A stretch of DNA of 64,000 nucleotides from Lepeophtheirus salmonis (Eukaryota > Arthropoda > Copepoda > Siphonostomatoida > Caligidae). Below are positions 1 through 11,966 of the stretch, piece after piece; position 1 is the first letter of the stretch; each line of letters begins with the position of its first letter. The translations under genes were made by a program, and so were the position numbers. The DNA is taken from the NCBI RefSeq assembly GCF_016086655.4, contig NC_052135.2, positions 51,633,671 to 51,697,670 of the forward strand, written 5' to 3'. A model generated the notes under the pieces. That model was not told the origin of the DNA, searched no databases, and saw only the letters and a list, made by a program, of their open reading frames with translations.

Positions 1-791
1 GAAGTAGAAAATGATACGTTTCTTAGTTCTGCATCCCCGTTTACCACACCCATCTTGCCGCCAATGCTATGATGGAAGTTTATATAATCCATTTTTCCTC
101 TATAAATATTAAATGGATTATTTTTTCATTTCAATAATTCCATATAACTCTACTTTATTTTCTGGTAGGTGCTAATGTGAAGATATTTGTCTCAATTTGG
201 TTATATTAGACCAAGCCTACCTTCTTTCAATTCAATAGGAGTTTTTGAAAGAAGTATTTTATTTATTTGCTGCATTTTTGTCATATTGTTTGCACAATAA
301 TTGCTGTCTGACATTATAAACCAAATAGTTTATAGTATTGAAGAGTTTCTGAAATTGTAAATTCGTGAGGAAGAAGAGAGGGAAGAACAGACACACGGTA
401 CATAAAATAGAAACAGAAATCTCCCTCACTCCTCACCCCTATTCAATCATACTAATGAAAGGGATATTATCCGTGCTTCCAACTCCGTTACATCAAATAT
501 TTTATAGGGTAAATACATGGACATTATTTTTTATATTCAAGTATATACAAATTATATAAAAATGAGTGTTAAAAATAAGATGACTGTGTCTTGTAATGAA
601 CTTGTATTGGAATGAACTTTCTTCACGATCATAAAATATCAGTAAATAAAGAATAGTGCTCCTTACTCGCTAAAACGTTTGAATTTTCAATTTAGAGATA
701 AATATTTAATAACAGCAGTAATATCAAACAAGATTAATAACATTTACTATTATTGAAATGTAAGCTAACAAAGTTTTGGACAATTTTTCAC
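1..791. other. AT-rich stretch, no gene seen
   Basis: No reading frame here looks like a protein. The short open frame at 365-559 has no recognisable motif and could occur by chance. Nothing else is supported. Confidence 0.6.
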
Positions 792-1663
792 TAGTGGTTC
801 AATAAAATCTGAACACTTTGAATTTTAAACTTTGACAAAATATATATTAATTAAAAATATAATTTTGACGAAATTAAAACTATAAACAGATATGAGCTTA
901 AACTATCTTAATCATTAATGTAGCCGCTCATAGCAGCAATGATGGCTTCCAGGCGGTGGTGAAAGGCTTGGGACCCGCTGCAGTTGCAGTCCTCTGTCAT
1001 TGCGTCCCAATGCAGGCTGACAGTTGTTTTTAAGGTCTCGGTGTTTGGATGATAGACACTCCCCTCGACATGCACCCAAAACTTGTTGCCGACAGGGCTG
1101 GCAAAAGGAATGTAGGGGGCCAAAAATGCTAGAAAAGAGTTCAAAAGAAATCCAAAGACTCATTCATAACTTATTCATACGAGTTTAGCAACGGAAAAAA
1201 TGGGTTTCTTTCATCAATGGTGTCAAAAGTGACCTTTTTACTCTCACAAGGCTCTGCCTACCTTGTTTGTTTCTTTCTGGACAGTCTGGCGTGAACCCTC
1301 GATATCTCTTGTAGGAGCAGTCATCTTAATGAGGGGATTGGTCCGAGCTGTTTTCTTTACTTCCTCAGGGTCTAGTAATACCTTTTTGAACAGAGGCATT
1401 ATTGCTCATCTCCGAGATTTCTGACTTGCGAACGGCGTAGACGGTGGTCTTGGTTATGCCCAACTGTTAGGAGTGTGTAAATGGATAATCGTTGATCCCA
1501 TTCAAGTGTTATTTTCTTGACTTGTACTTTCGCTAAAGTTGTTTTTTGTTTTGTAACTAATGGGTTATGCTTTAATATGTCGAAATATAAATTAATTTCA
1601 GTCGTTCAACCTTAATTAATCATTGATTTCGTAAGTCTTCATATTTCAATCGCCCACTAGGTA
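792..1663 (-). mobile_element. Degenerate mariner-like element, family 1 copy A
   Basis: The left end reads TAGTGGTTCAATAAAATCTG and the right end, reversed, TACCTAGTGGGCGATTGAAA. These are diverged forms of one terminal inverted repeat (about TACCGRGTGGTCCATTRAAAT), flanked by TA as expected for a TA-inserting transposon. The minus strand at 908-1144 still encodes the transposase C-terminus: HWDAMTEDC, then FHHRLEAIIAAMSGYIND and a stop. This matches the usual mariner ending W..M....C..FRRRLEAVIAA.GGYI. The rest of the frame is broken by stops and shifts. The same family occurs at 19451, 26031, 36873, 49150 and 55716. A dead relic. Confidence 0.8.
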
Positions 1664-2500
1664 TATGTATAAAGATATTTTTTTGTAGAATCAGTTCTTC
1701 CATAAATCGTTATGATTATTGAGTAAATTGAGTTTCTAATTGTCCTTCTTGAAAGGAGTCACCCAGTACTTACATTTTTAAAAACGAAACAATAACGTCT
1801 TATTGTCAGAAAGATGCAACAAGAATTATGCAGAAGAATGCAATAATATGCCAACAACACGTTTGTTTGACAAACTTGTAATGGAGTTATTTATCAGTGA
1901 TTTTGGGTACTAATGTAGGTACATGTTAGTGTTGGTGTTTAGTTTGGAAATATTAGACCGGCCTGTGAAAATTAACATTTTTATTGGACTAAATAATGTA
2001 GTTACTTTAAATAAGTTCGATCTGGAACAGTCTCGAAGAAAATTCAATATGGATCGGTTTTATTTAAAATTTGATATAGACTGATTCTCTAGATCAATTG
2101 TTGATGATGTTCTTTGCTTTCATAATTGTGAAAATCGACCCATATTCAGGTCATATGAAGTTTAATGTGTTACAAAAATCATTTTTGTACAAAGAACAAA
2201 TAAGAAAGGATGTGGAAAATCGATTTCAATTTTGGTCAACGCTCAGACATTGTAGTCTGGACCGAAACTTTTCAGGTAGGTCTATAAATAATAGCTAACA
2301 CCGAAACTAAAAAAAATGGTATTGGACCAAGACTCGATTACAAATGTGTTTCAATATTTTTAGAATACAAATAAATAACTAGAAATGCTTACACAGCATT
2401 GCTTGGGCCAAGGAGGGAGCAGGAAACAATATTGACAATGCTTAATGTTATTTCTTCTTAATGTTTGAGCTGTCTGTGCGGGAAAGCATTATAATATATG
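1664..2500. other. Non-coding stretch with imperfect inverted repeat
   Basis: No gene is supported. Two imperfect inverted arms lie at about 1925-1959 and 2279-2310 (..GGTGTTTAG..TATTAGACC against GGTCTATAAAT..CTAACACC). This suggests a small fold-back or MITE of about 385 bp. The open frame at 2098-2298 lies inside it and has no recognisable content. Confidence 0.4.
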
Positions 2501-3600
2501 TACAGGGTAGGGCAGTAAAACGTGGACTCGAGATATGGATTTATGAATACATCAATAAAGATATATTTTCAATAATAGGCAAAAAAATAATGTTGACAAA
2601 ACATCCAAAGTGCCCCATTTAGAAAAGTCCAGTGGGTTCAAATCTGGTGAAGTACAGGGCCACATCTCCTTGTACCTAAATTGAGCCATGTTATCAGCGC
2701 ATAACTTTAGACACGTGGTGGATGAGTGATAGGGGCACCGTTTTGAGTCCACATGTAGTTACCCTCCGTGTAGTTGGTCTTCAGCCATGGTAAGATAGTG
2801 TACCTAACCACATTATAGTAGGCATCTTGCCAATTTTTGTCCAGCCTTGAAAAAGAACAGAGGCATCTTCTTTCCATCAGAGGGTACAAAGCTGAAAACC
2901 ATAGAATGGGTCGGATATTGGGCGTGGTAAACCCGTTGTACCTCTTATTTTGTTTATACCTGGCAGCAGTCATTCCGGAGTTTGTAGAATTGATCAACTG
3001 TGAGAATTTGCTTTGATCCATGTAAGGATTTTCTTCCACCTTTCCTTCCTCCTGCCTCCCATTCTCTCAGTCAGAAGGCGGTGTGGGATACATGTAAAAG
3101 AAAATAAACCCAAGTCTTGCTTTATATCCTTCCTGATGGTTCTAGGAGCCCCAGAGAAGTTGTTGGCGAGGCGATTCATCGACTTAGGGGATCGTTCTAT
3201 ATATTCTTATCCAAACTTAACAAGAACATCGTATACATTCTTGTCACACACTGTGGAACCCATTCTTGTGAAACACCCTTTGTACACTTGAACGTCCAAC
3301 AAGTGTTCATGTTGCTCTCGACCTTTACTGTATGGATTTGTCGAAGAAGATTTTTGACATGACCAGTTCATTTTAATTTGGTGAGGATGCCTTGGGCAGA
3401 GGATTTTGGGATGGAAAACTTAATGGAAATGTCTTTGTAGCTGTTGACCATAAGCTGGTGCATGTCCTCACTGTACTTTTTGGTCTTTTACATGTTGAGG
3501 GTTGAATAAGACTGGAGTAACAAATTGGCTCATCACACTTTTAGATCTCAGAAGATATAAGATATATATCTCTTAATCTTCCCCCAGACTTCACCATGAT
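2501..3600 (-). mobile_element. Degenerate mariner-like element, family 2 copy 1
   Basis: The left end TACAGGGTAGGGCAGTAAAA is the inverted counterpart of the end of the copy finishing at 43939. Minus-strand pieces in order: a start near 3598 (MVKSGGRLRDIY); an HTH-like part at 2994-3179 (NRLANNFSGAPRTIRKDIKQ); the core at 2707-3039 (YYNVVRYTILPWLK, then WTQNGAPITH); and in another frame at 2552-2752 the third acidic motif SPDLNPLDFSKWG. The second catalytic Asp is Asn (QNGAP instead of QDGAP), and at least one frameshift separates it from the third motif. No right-hand terminal repeat was found beyond 3600. Confidence 0.8.
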
Positions 3601-3837
3601 AAAAAACCTGAAAATGTGTTTGCTATGTTTACCTATTTGAAGGTTTTTGTAAACTTTTGAAAGAAGCAAAAATTGTTATCGAGGCATAAAACATTTAAAA
3701 TAAAAAGTTGATATTTTTATTCAATAAATAATAATTATTTTCAAAAATATTACTAAATAAGAAAATTAAAAACAATTGTTAAGATTACCGATATAAATAT
3801 CGAAAATATTGCAAGGGTACGAATACTTTTTGGCTCA

Positions 3838-4640
3838 AGTATATGCATGAAAATTTTGTCTCAAAAAGGTACACCTTTTATTTTTGCTAATAAATTGCCA
3901 AGTCGAAATTCGAAAAGAATATTGTATAAAAATATTTTGGACTAATTTTAGGAAACAAGTAGTAATGATCATTTTTTGGCATTGTAAGGAGGAACAAAAA
4001 TCTATCAATATTTTTTTGGTAGTTGTAAAGACCAAAATGTTATAGAGAATAATGTTGTCGAAAAAATTATACATTATAATTGGTTCCTTTTTTCAAATAT
4101 AGCAAAAATTATGTAATAAAATGATTCGGAATATTGAATCGTTTTGCGGCATTCCTTCTTATAAATTGAAAATTTACGTTTGATCAAAAAAAAAACAAAG
4201 TGAAAAAAATTGTACAATTGGTGAGAAAATGACAGATATTTCAGTTACAAATCCATTTTTATTTGTCAAATTTATATGCAAACGAATCTAAAAATAAATT
4301 TCTTTAAAAAAATTTATCTACGAATTCAATATTCCATTGGAAGTCCATTTTTTTTAACTTGGAAAAAAATATATAATTTTAATGTTCACCAATTTCTGTT
4401 TTTTGTCCTTAGCTCTTGGATTTTGAATAAATTTAGAAAAATCTGTTATTTGTGAAGTTGATTTTTAAGACAGCAGAACTCCACCACATATTTATACTCC
4501 TTGAGCTCCAAAAGACAACTTTTGTATTTTGGATAGAGAATAAGCCCCCTTATATGACCTACCAAAAAATTGGCACTCCCGTCTCAGCCTGACAAAGTTA
4601 AAAAGAGGCACCCATACAAAATTTCAACCTCTTAGATTCA
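3838..4640 (+). repeat. Unclassified ~800-bp repeat, copy 1
   Basis: This matches 52366-53166 in the same orientation over its whole length, with many substitutions and small indels. Shared landmarks in order are CTTTTATTTTTGCT, a block around AAATTTATATGCAAACGAAT, TTGAGCTCCAAA, and GTCTTAGCCTGAC/GTCTCAGCCTGAC followed by AAGAGGCACC and TTTCAACCTCTT. No open reading frame is shared between the copies, and I see no terminal inverted repeat, poly(A) tail or target duplication. The class is unknown. A non-autonomous transposon is the simplest guess. Confidence 0.7.
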
Positions 4641-6324
4641 TAATCCACACGCTGATTAATTTCTTGTAGTATATACTTCAGGGAGCTGCAGTCCCAGGAA
4701 TGATCCTTAACAAGGTTAATGGAGTCCTATTCTCTTTCTTTTCCCCTCACAGTCTCCTTAAATTTGTCTGTGTGGTCTTGCCAAGAGATGTTGTCCCTGA
4801 TAGTCGATGTGGCAACTTTGAAGGAGTGCTCGTCTTTGTTCCTTTTTGAATTGAATGAGTATTGCTGGAGTTGATTCTTCAGCATTACCAATATAGGATG
4901 AACCCCTCAATGCGACATTGTTTTTTTCAAAATTATTTAGTCAAGTAGTTTTAAGATATTAAGCAGGCACTCATAAATGAGGGCTCCACAGATCAACTTT
5001 CGTTATTAATATTGATTTAGTGTACTTCATTTCCATGTTCACTTCAATTTCTTTGCTTTCTGTCTTTATATATTGTACATTAGTTATAAATTTGAGTGAA
5101 ATATTAGAAAATGCAGTACATCAAATTAAACTAATTTCTTATTTATAAATCCTCCTCTAAATTATAGGATTTATATTAATAATTATAGGTTTTTAAGTAA
5201 ATGCAAAAAAAAAAAAAATACTTGATGTTACGTTTTTTATAACCATAAATTAGAAGATCTTTTGAAATACAAATAAATTATACAGTATTTTTATATGTAG
5301 TGATGTTTTTGGTTGTGTTTGATTAAGATTTATTGGCCAAATTTATAGCCATTACTATGTATATCTTGCCTATTTGTATAAATGTATTTTTCATTAAAAG
5401 CTTCACAAGGAATTAAAATAAAGAAAAAACAAACAAATCCAAACACAACTATGTAGTTCTTTATGTTAAACTCCACTGAAAACTCATTGGTGGAATAAAC
5501 TTTCCTTCATAACTTTGTAGTTAGTAAGCGATTTAAATTGATATTTTCTATAAAGAAGCTTAATGTTTTTTTTATAAAGCCTAATAGGCAAATATTTATT
5601 TGTAATCATGAAAAAATTAAAATTTTAATCTATTAAAAATTAATCCCTAAACATTTTAAGTAAAAAATTATAAGAAAAACAAAACAAAACAACACTAAAA
5701 ACGCATATTTTTTTATTTTTTAAAAACAAATATTCACATAAAAGTCCTAATTAACGACAATTGTCAGCAATATTTCGAGTTTTTAGCGATTACACCTTCC
5801 AAATTTCTTGGAATGGTTTTAAGTTTACTTTACTGATGGTAAACTTAACTTAAAATGCCATAGGAAGATAGGATCCGTTACCACTACCCAATCCATTTTT
5901 GAGGTTGTGACTTGTAGATTCTATTTTATTTTTAGTTCACACATTCGTACCTAAATATAAATCTTATCACATTCGTAGAGAATGTGTACAGCCGTTTTTA
6001 GCTTCTCTCTACAGAATGTGGAATTTATACTCTCACTTTGATTATTCGAAGGAGCAAGGAGCTTTATGTCAATGAAAATGAACACATCAAATATCAAGAC
6101 ATCATTTTATTAATACAGTTATTATTATCTAAAAGTAATTTGGTTTCAATTGATATAAAGTCAAGTCCGGAGATAGGAAACTGCTATTTTCAGTTGAAAA
6201 GTCGTCTATATTCGATTTATTCTTATATTCAAAGTTTACAATGTGCTAAGATCAAATCGACATATTTTTCAAAAATATTAAAATTGTCACTGAGGCCACA
6301 TTTTTTGACAGGCTTACTTGAAAA
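4641..6324. other. No confirmed gene; possible decayed coding traces and hairpins
   Basis: 4640-4920 is less AT-rich than its surroundings and reads protein-like but broken on the minus strand; I do not recognise it. A perfect 10-bp inverted repeat with a 10-nt loop lies at 5819-5848 (TTAAGTTTAC..GTAAACTTAA). A second hairpin CACATTC-GTAGA-GAATGTG lies near 5970. The 100-codon open frame at 6038-6340 shows no motif and ends in a transposon; I do not call it a gene. Confidence 0.4.
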
Positions 6325-6720
6325 TTATCTTGAATCTTGAGAAAAAACTCTTTTGATGTATCGGCCTCCAGTATCAATCCTGACCTGACTATCCCGGAAG
6401 GATGAGCTTGCGTTGACATTGTCGTTCCTTGGCATGTTGGTCATTGTCTCATTGATGGATGCAAATAGGAAGTCCTTGATGGGATAAAATTTTTTATTTG
6501 TTTTTGATTCAACGTTACTACCGACAAACGAATCCATTAGATTAAGATCTGGACTTCTGGGGAGGCATATTTCCTTCCTAATGAAGTCATAGCAGTCCTC
6601 ACTCAACCACTCCAGTGCCCTATCTGGGACTCAAGCAGACTCAAATCCAATCTCTATCAATTTACTGGATCCATTTGAAATCCTCATGTTGTTGCTGACA
6701 AAAATCATTGTTACGATGTA
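6325..6720 (-). mobile_element. Mariner-like transposase remnant, family 3
   Basis: The minus strand at 6325-6606 reads SEDCYDFIRKEIC, then SPDLNLMDSFVGSNVESKTN, then a C-terminus ..NASSSFRDSQVRIDTGGRYIK. This follows the standard mariner/Tc1 order: SPDLNPMDYFVW..VE, AC..FR.RIE.VI..GGYIK. The expected Trp after FV is Gly and other positions are altered. Upstream codons continue with stops to about 6720. The stretch at 53880-54180 is another copy. No terminal repeats identified. Confidence 0.75.
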
Positions 6721-7772
6721 ACAGTTTTTCAATCTTAAACAAGGGGAAGATGGTCAAATTTATCCCTTTTTGAGTAAGGAAAAGTTGTTGAACTTAGAAA
6801 AGAAAAATATTTGTAATAATATAAAAAGTATGTCGTTCTGATTTTCAAATTAGCATAGAAAAAATATTCAAAAATAAAAAATTGAGGTAAGAGTATAATG
6901 TTTAGAAAATATTTATATCTTCCTGGAAAAAAATGAGAAAATATAAGAGAAATTAACATTGATAAATGAGAGTATACTATTTTATTACTGCCGTCCCCGC
7001 ACTTAAAAGTGTCTTTTTACTTTCATTGAACTAGGTAATTTAGATACTTAAATAATACAATAAATAAAAATTATTATTTAAAAATAGTTATATTTTAGTT
7101 TAATGTATTTTTATCAATATAACTTGACAAAATAAAATATATAAATTATTAGGATACAATTAATCAATTAATATATCAGACTTACAATTTAATATAAATG
7201 TAATATATACATATTTATTAATTTACTAGAACCATATTAATCATAGATTTAATATCTTATGATCATTGATATTGGATGACTCTTGCTTTTTTCTATTTAA
7301 ATAATACGCATTCTCCCTCTTTTTTTCTCATCTGGTGAAAACAGGGATACCTCAAATTAGGATATAATATTCATTCTACAGGGACACCTCAAACTAAGAG
7401 TATCATATTTTTCAATTTATCTATTCTTTTTGTCCAAAAACTATCCAAAATCATGGAAAATTGCATTTTGGAAAAACTTTTAAGGCTGATATGGTAGGTT
7501 ATAGAACATACATACTTCAAAAAATATTGTGGAGCTTCTCATATCTTAAAAAATGGGGAGCATGCAGAAACATATCAAAAAAATTAAATAGGTGTAATGT
7601 GTTGTATCAACATGAAACAAGTATCATGTAAAAATCCCAATTAATTTTTTATTTCAGTACAAACTGGTCAATATTTCATAGGCAAATTTGATGCAAATAA
7701 AGGCTTTGTATTCAAATTTGTGGATGAGTTAAGATACCTAAGACTTTTAGCTAAACGTAATAACTTTAATCT
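6721..7772. other. AT-rich stretch, no gene seen
   Basis: Very AT-rich with a few short open frames (such as 6735-6959, minus) that show nothing beyond low-complexity hydrophobic residues. No feature supported. Confidence 0.5.
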
Positions 7773-8143
7773 CTAAAAAGACACAATGATTAAAAGAGTA
7801 TAGTATGAAATATATTTAGCAATTCCAATAATAGCATAGATAGATTTCGCTCCAACATTTGCATTAGTACTATTCAACGAATTCCCTCCTTTGTAAAGAT
7901 ACTCCCAATCCGCATGGATGACCATGATTCTCCCAAGAATCCCACTGGATCCACAGAGAGAACTGAAAATGTCCTTGACGTTCATATTTGAGACTCCGTC
8001 CTTTCCTTTCTGTTGGCCCTTCCTTCCTGCATTATCTAAATTAAAATGCGGTACAGCTGAGGTATATCCATTAGTATTTTCACCCAAATCATGGATGTGA
8101 AATCTGGGGAGTCCATCAAAGAGGCCCTCTAACTTCCATATCT
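7773..8143 (-). CDS. Cu/Zn superoxide dismutase-like terminal exon (zinc site degraded)
   Basis: The minus strand is open for about 123 codons from a strong splice acceptor (a T run then AACAG just right of 8143) to TAG at 7773. Read in order it contains LEGLFDGLPRFHIHDLG, ENTNGYTSAVPHFN, ILGRIMVIHAD, YKGGNS, NANVGAKS and AIIGIAK. This is the order of the Cu/Zn SOD C-terminal two thirds (GL..G.HGFHIHE.GD.TNGC.SAG.HFNP, IIGR.MVVHAD, GKGGN, GNAGARLACGVIGIAK). The histidines corresponding to copper ligands 46, 48, 63 and 120 are present. His71 and His80 of the zinc site are Arg and Asn, both disulphide cysteines (57 and 146) are Tyr, and active-site Arg143 is Lys. A tail of about 12 residues follows GIAK. 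The N-terminal exons were not found. It may be a divergent copper-only-like protein or a retained pseudogene exon; the long open frame argues against recent decay. Confidence 0.72.
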
Positions 8144-9059
8144 CTGTTAAAAAAAAGATTCTAAATGAAAATAAAAGAATTCAAATACTAGGTAAGAACT
8201 TCTATTTGATTTATGGAACTTAATTCGGACCGGAAATGGTATTTTCAATAAATATGTCCATTTATCATTCTTTTATTGTGACTTTAAATTTTGGCTAAAA
8301 ATACAACAAAGAAATAATAAAATACATTTTAAATATATAATCATTACTACTAAGAATCATTTATATTATATCAATTCTATTTTGTACGGTAAAAAGAGTC
8401 AAAATCGAGACTCACAACAAATAACATTAGATTCTGCAGATATAAAAATAAGTTCATAAACGAAAAGAGGTCTTCAGGTGACGGATGTGCACTGTGTTTT
8501 GAGAAAAGTTAGTATGCTTAATTTGGGAAACTGTGACTTGAAGAGCATCCTCATCATTAATCCATAATGTTTAGTTATTTTTGATATAAGTAAATAAGGA
8601 AAAGGTTTTCTCACGAAAATAAGTTGAGACAAATGGTATAAATAAATCAAATGCTGATTTTGTCAGTAGTGTGTACTCATTCATCAAAGAAATCCAGACT
8701 CAATCAGGTATTTTGGAATCAAAATCTATATTTAGTATTGGTTCAGATGACGGCTGTATAAGTCCATATTATAAGTTGGACAACCCATGATTAATTTTGT
8801 GGGAAATACTTTTTTAAATGATCCAGAAGAGATTTAATAAAATTATATACATTCATCATTATTAAAGTTTTGATGCCAGAATTTAAACTATATTCTTCTT
8901 TCTCGGAAATCATCTTGCAACGCCTTTGTTGTGGCCCACAACCCTCATTTTGGGAATCATTGCCTTCACAGTTGACCACTTACATATAAATAATTCAAAT
9001 TGGATAAACATGTAAGTAAAAAAAAAAGAACTTGAATGAACACTCTGTAAAACTGAAAA
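8144..9059. other. No gene confirmed; presumed intron side of the SOD-like exon
   Basis: This lies upstream (minus strand) of the SOD-like exon, so missing N-terminal exons might be here or farther right. The minus-strand frame at 8791-8979 is not convincingly SOD-like. Nothing else recognised. Confidence 0.35.
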
Positions 9060-9290
9060 CCTCCTACAAAAATCAAATTGAGTTATTTATCTGAATTTGT
9101 TTCAAAGTTATGGTGGATTATTCATTTTTTACGTTTTGAGTTAATTTGACCTTTGATCTTGACATCACAAAATTTATTGGCCTTTTACTGTGACCATATA
9201 TAATCTTCTCACCAAGTTTGATCAAAATTGAAAAATAACTTTTGACGTAATTTTGGTAACTTACAACCAAACAGAGGCAAAAAAATAATC
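9060..9290 (-). repeat. Dispersed repeat with TTTGATCAAACTTG motif, copy 1
   Basis: Reversed, this reads TTTTGCCTCTGTTTGGTTG, TTACCAAAATTACG, TTTTGATCAAACTTGGTGAG, GGTCACAG. It matches the plus-strand copy at 12680-12830. I recall similar sequence as a common dispersed repeat in marine invertebrates (memory, not checked). No coding function inferred. Confidence 0.6.
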
Positions 9291-10596
9291 TTATTTTAAG
9301 TTTGTCGGTAGTCTTAATTATATTTTTATTTCTAAAAATAAATTTAAAGGCACGCTTTTTAAATTACAGTTATTGTTACAGTTTTTGACACATAAATGTA
9401 TACCTATATAAACATTAGCAAGGTAATTGCACGTGAAAAAAGTGATATATGGGCTTTTATTTGTAGAACTATAAAATAAAGATATTTAGAAATAATATTT
9501 TTTATTTACACCTAGAGGTAACAAAAAAATGAAAAAAAAAAAAAAAAAACTAATATTATCAAATTTATAAGACAAAATATTTCTTTGTACAAAGTTAAAT
9601 TTTCATTTTGTTCATTACTAAGTTCTTAGTTAGGTTTTAAAAAATGGATGATAAATCATTAGTCATGGTTGGCAAAACGTAGATACAATTAACTGTTTTT
9701 GAGATTAGAACAAGATAAACGGTTGTTCTTTTATTTGTTCATTCTTTCACCCCCAGTTAGTGAGCTTGGATTTTACATAACCCAAGATTGATAAAATACT
9801 TCTTATACACTTGAATTTGCACTTTATAACCAATACTCTTCAGAATGTTATTAAAAGATTAGATTTTGTTATATGCGTCTTAATTTATATACATAGTGTC
9901 TTCCTTAGGATTTAAATTTAGATTTAACTAAATATTTAGTATTAAGTGTAGTGAATTTAATAAATTATCCAGCTTAGAAGTTGTTCCTTTGTTTTTTCCC
10001 TTCATTTCTTTCATTTAATTCCTGTCAATGTCGAATGTTTTTTTTCAAGTATTTTTTTTAATTTAGCAAATATTTACAAGTGCAAAAAGGATGGAATATA
10101 AAAAATAATGATGCAAAGTTTAAGTGGCATAATTATTAAAATCGATCAACTGTGTTTATCATCTAACTAAGTACGTTCTAGTTTTCGGGTCTCTTTTTAC
10201 CTAGATCACTAACCACTTTATAGAAATGATGTTCACTCAGGGAGGTTTACAGGTTGTCATAGCTCATTCTGAATGGTGAATTTACGCCTACCTTTGGTGT
10301 AGCCTTTTTTAAAGTAAATAATAAAATATATTCTTAAATTTAATGACTCCTTTTGAGGAAGTTGGAAGGAGTTAATGTTATTATCTCGGTTTCTTTGTTT
10401 GTAACCAGTATTATTGAATAAGTTAAAAGTCGATTTTGTTGAAAACTTTGTAGGAAGGTTATATATAATAACAATATTTTGAATTTAATTTTGAAAAGTC
10501 AAGGTCACACAATATGATTGGTAGGATTTTACTGAAATATTTCATGTTAGGTTCTTTAGGCTCCAGAAACAGTTCTGGCAACAATTTTTTTGCCCT
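9291..10596. other. AT-rich stretch, no gene seen
   Basis: Includes an A run at about 9530-9549 and short chance frames (10459-10650, minus). No feature supported. Confidence 0.5.
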
Positions 10597-10681
10597 ACAA
10601 CCATATAGAAGCACGTGTTTTGATGGTGTCCTATCCAATTTGGATTTCAAATCCTAGCTCACTTCTTTAATATATACCTAA
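10597..10681. repeat. 85-bp direct repeat, left copy
   Basis: Identical to 12564-12648 except for one base (CCTATCC here, CCTACCC there). It starts ACAACCATATAGAAGCACG and ends TTTAATATATACCTAA. This identity is far higher than that of the other repeats in the window, so the copying is recent. Confidence 0.85.
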
Positions 10682-10721
10682 AGAGCGTTGGAATAACATT
10701 TTCAGCACTTCCCCTGAACAA

Positions 10722-11190
10722 TCTAAGGAACAGGGTGCATTTTGGATATTGCAAGAGTTATTTGATGCTCAGGAAGAGGCAATGGAATAATCTAACTAGA
10801 ATCATGGACCAGTGGCCAACAACCCGTGGATGGGGTGTATTCTAGTATATTACAAGTGATTCTTGGTTCTTAGAAGTGCAGTGGGGGTGCATTTTAAACT
10901 ATTTTGAGGCTCAGTACTTCACTTGTAGAAAATGAGAGCCGGGGTATATTTTGGGAAATTAGGAGGTTTACTGGAAGATTAGGGAAGTGGCAGTGGAGAA
11001 ATTTAGCTTGACTTGGATCCAGCAGTTCACCTGCACAGCCCGTGGACTGGGGTGTATTATTTGATATAAGAAGGAATTGTTGGTGCCCTGAAATGCAGTG
11101 GCGGTATAGTTTAAACTGTACAGCCTGAGCGCCAAGGTGTATTTTGGGATTTTGAGGTTTTCTTGATGCTCAAGGAAGTGGCTGCGAGAC
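10722..11190 (+). repeat. Degenerate tandem repeat (mini-satellite-like) locus 1
   Basis: A GC-richer island in AT-rich DNA. The phrases ACCCGTGGA or GCCCGTGGA, GGGGTGTATT, TTGGTGCCCTGAA, GATGCTCAAGGAAGTGGC and GCAGTGG recur about every 50-110 bp in diverged tandem units. The same phrases occur inverted at 38517-38745. No continuous reading frame. Unit boundaries are uncertain. Confidence 0.6.
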
Positions 11191-11966
11191 CCACATAGAT
11201 ACCCCAGAATAAATCAACTTCTTCCTCATCGTATGAAAGAACAGCGCATATATAATCCTATTTATTAGTATAATCATACTCATATAACCAATACGAGAAT
11301 AATTCATAAATTTGAGGGTCTTTATTTTTGTTTTATATTCAACAGAAGATTTCTTAATTAATTATAATTTCTTAATGTCCCGGGTAAAGTTAGCCAAACC
11401 TACTCTAAAATCTGTTCATAGTAAGAAAATAAATTTTTAGAAGTCAAGGAAAAAGTTCAAAATCACTTGAAATAAATTGATAAATATAACTAAAATTAGC
11501 GTAATTTGTTTTGCATTTTTAAGGAATATGATTTTAATTGGAGGTTTACATTCTTCCCATTATTATTTAATTGAGTAGTTGCATATGTCTTCCTCTCGCT
11601 CTCTCCTCGCGCTCTCAGGAATACTCAGCCCTACTTTAAAAAATATATTTATATAGCATTTATTATTTTTTAATCAAATACCACATAGTGCTGGGATACG
11701 GTCTCGAAATCATAGACAAGTCTGATTCAGTCTTTACTTTTATGTTTTATTATTAAATATCGTCATTATTTTCAGGAAGAAAAAAGTTGAAGATAAATCA
11801 TTACTAACAAAATAATTGGGAATAAATTGTCAGAATTGTTCTAGATACATCAAACAATATAGAGGAGACCACCGACCGTTTGCTACAATCCCTTTACCCC
11901 TAATTTAAAAAAATAAAAAGTTAGCCTGGGCTATGTTAAGTATAAGTACTTTTTGAAATTTTTTGA
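11191..11966. other. No gene seen
   Basis: AT-rich with a short CTC-rich patch at about 11590-11620. No supported feature. Confidence 0.5.

Noticed and set aside
6038..6340. 100-codon plus frame as a gene
   Set aside because: No motif, no convincing start or splice context, and its end overlaps a transposon relic.
8791..8979. Minus-strand frame considered as the N-terminal exon of the SOD-like gene
   Set aside because: It lacks the conserved N-terminal SOD motifs, and the frame with slight resemblance (..VVGHNKGVAR) hits a stop. No matching donor phase could be shown.
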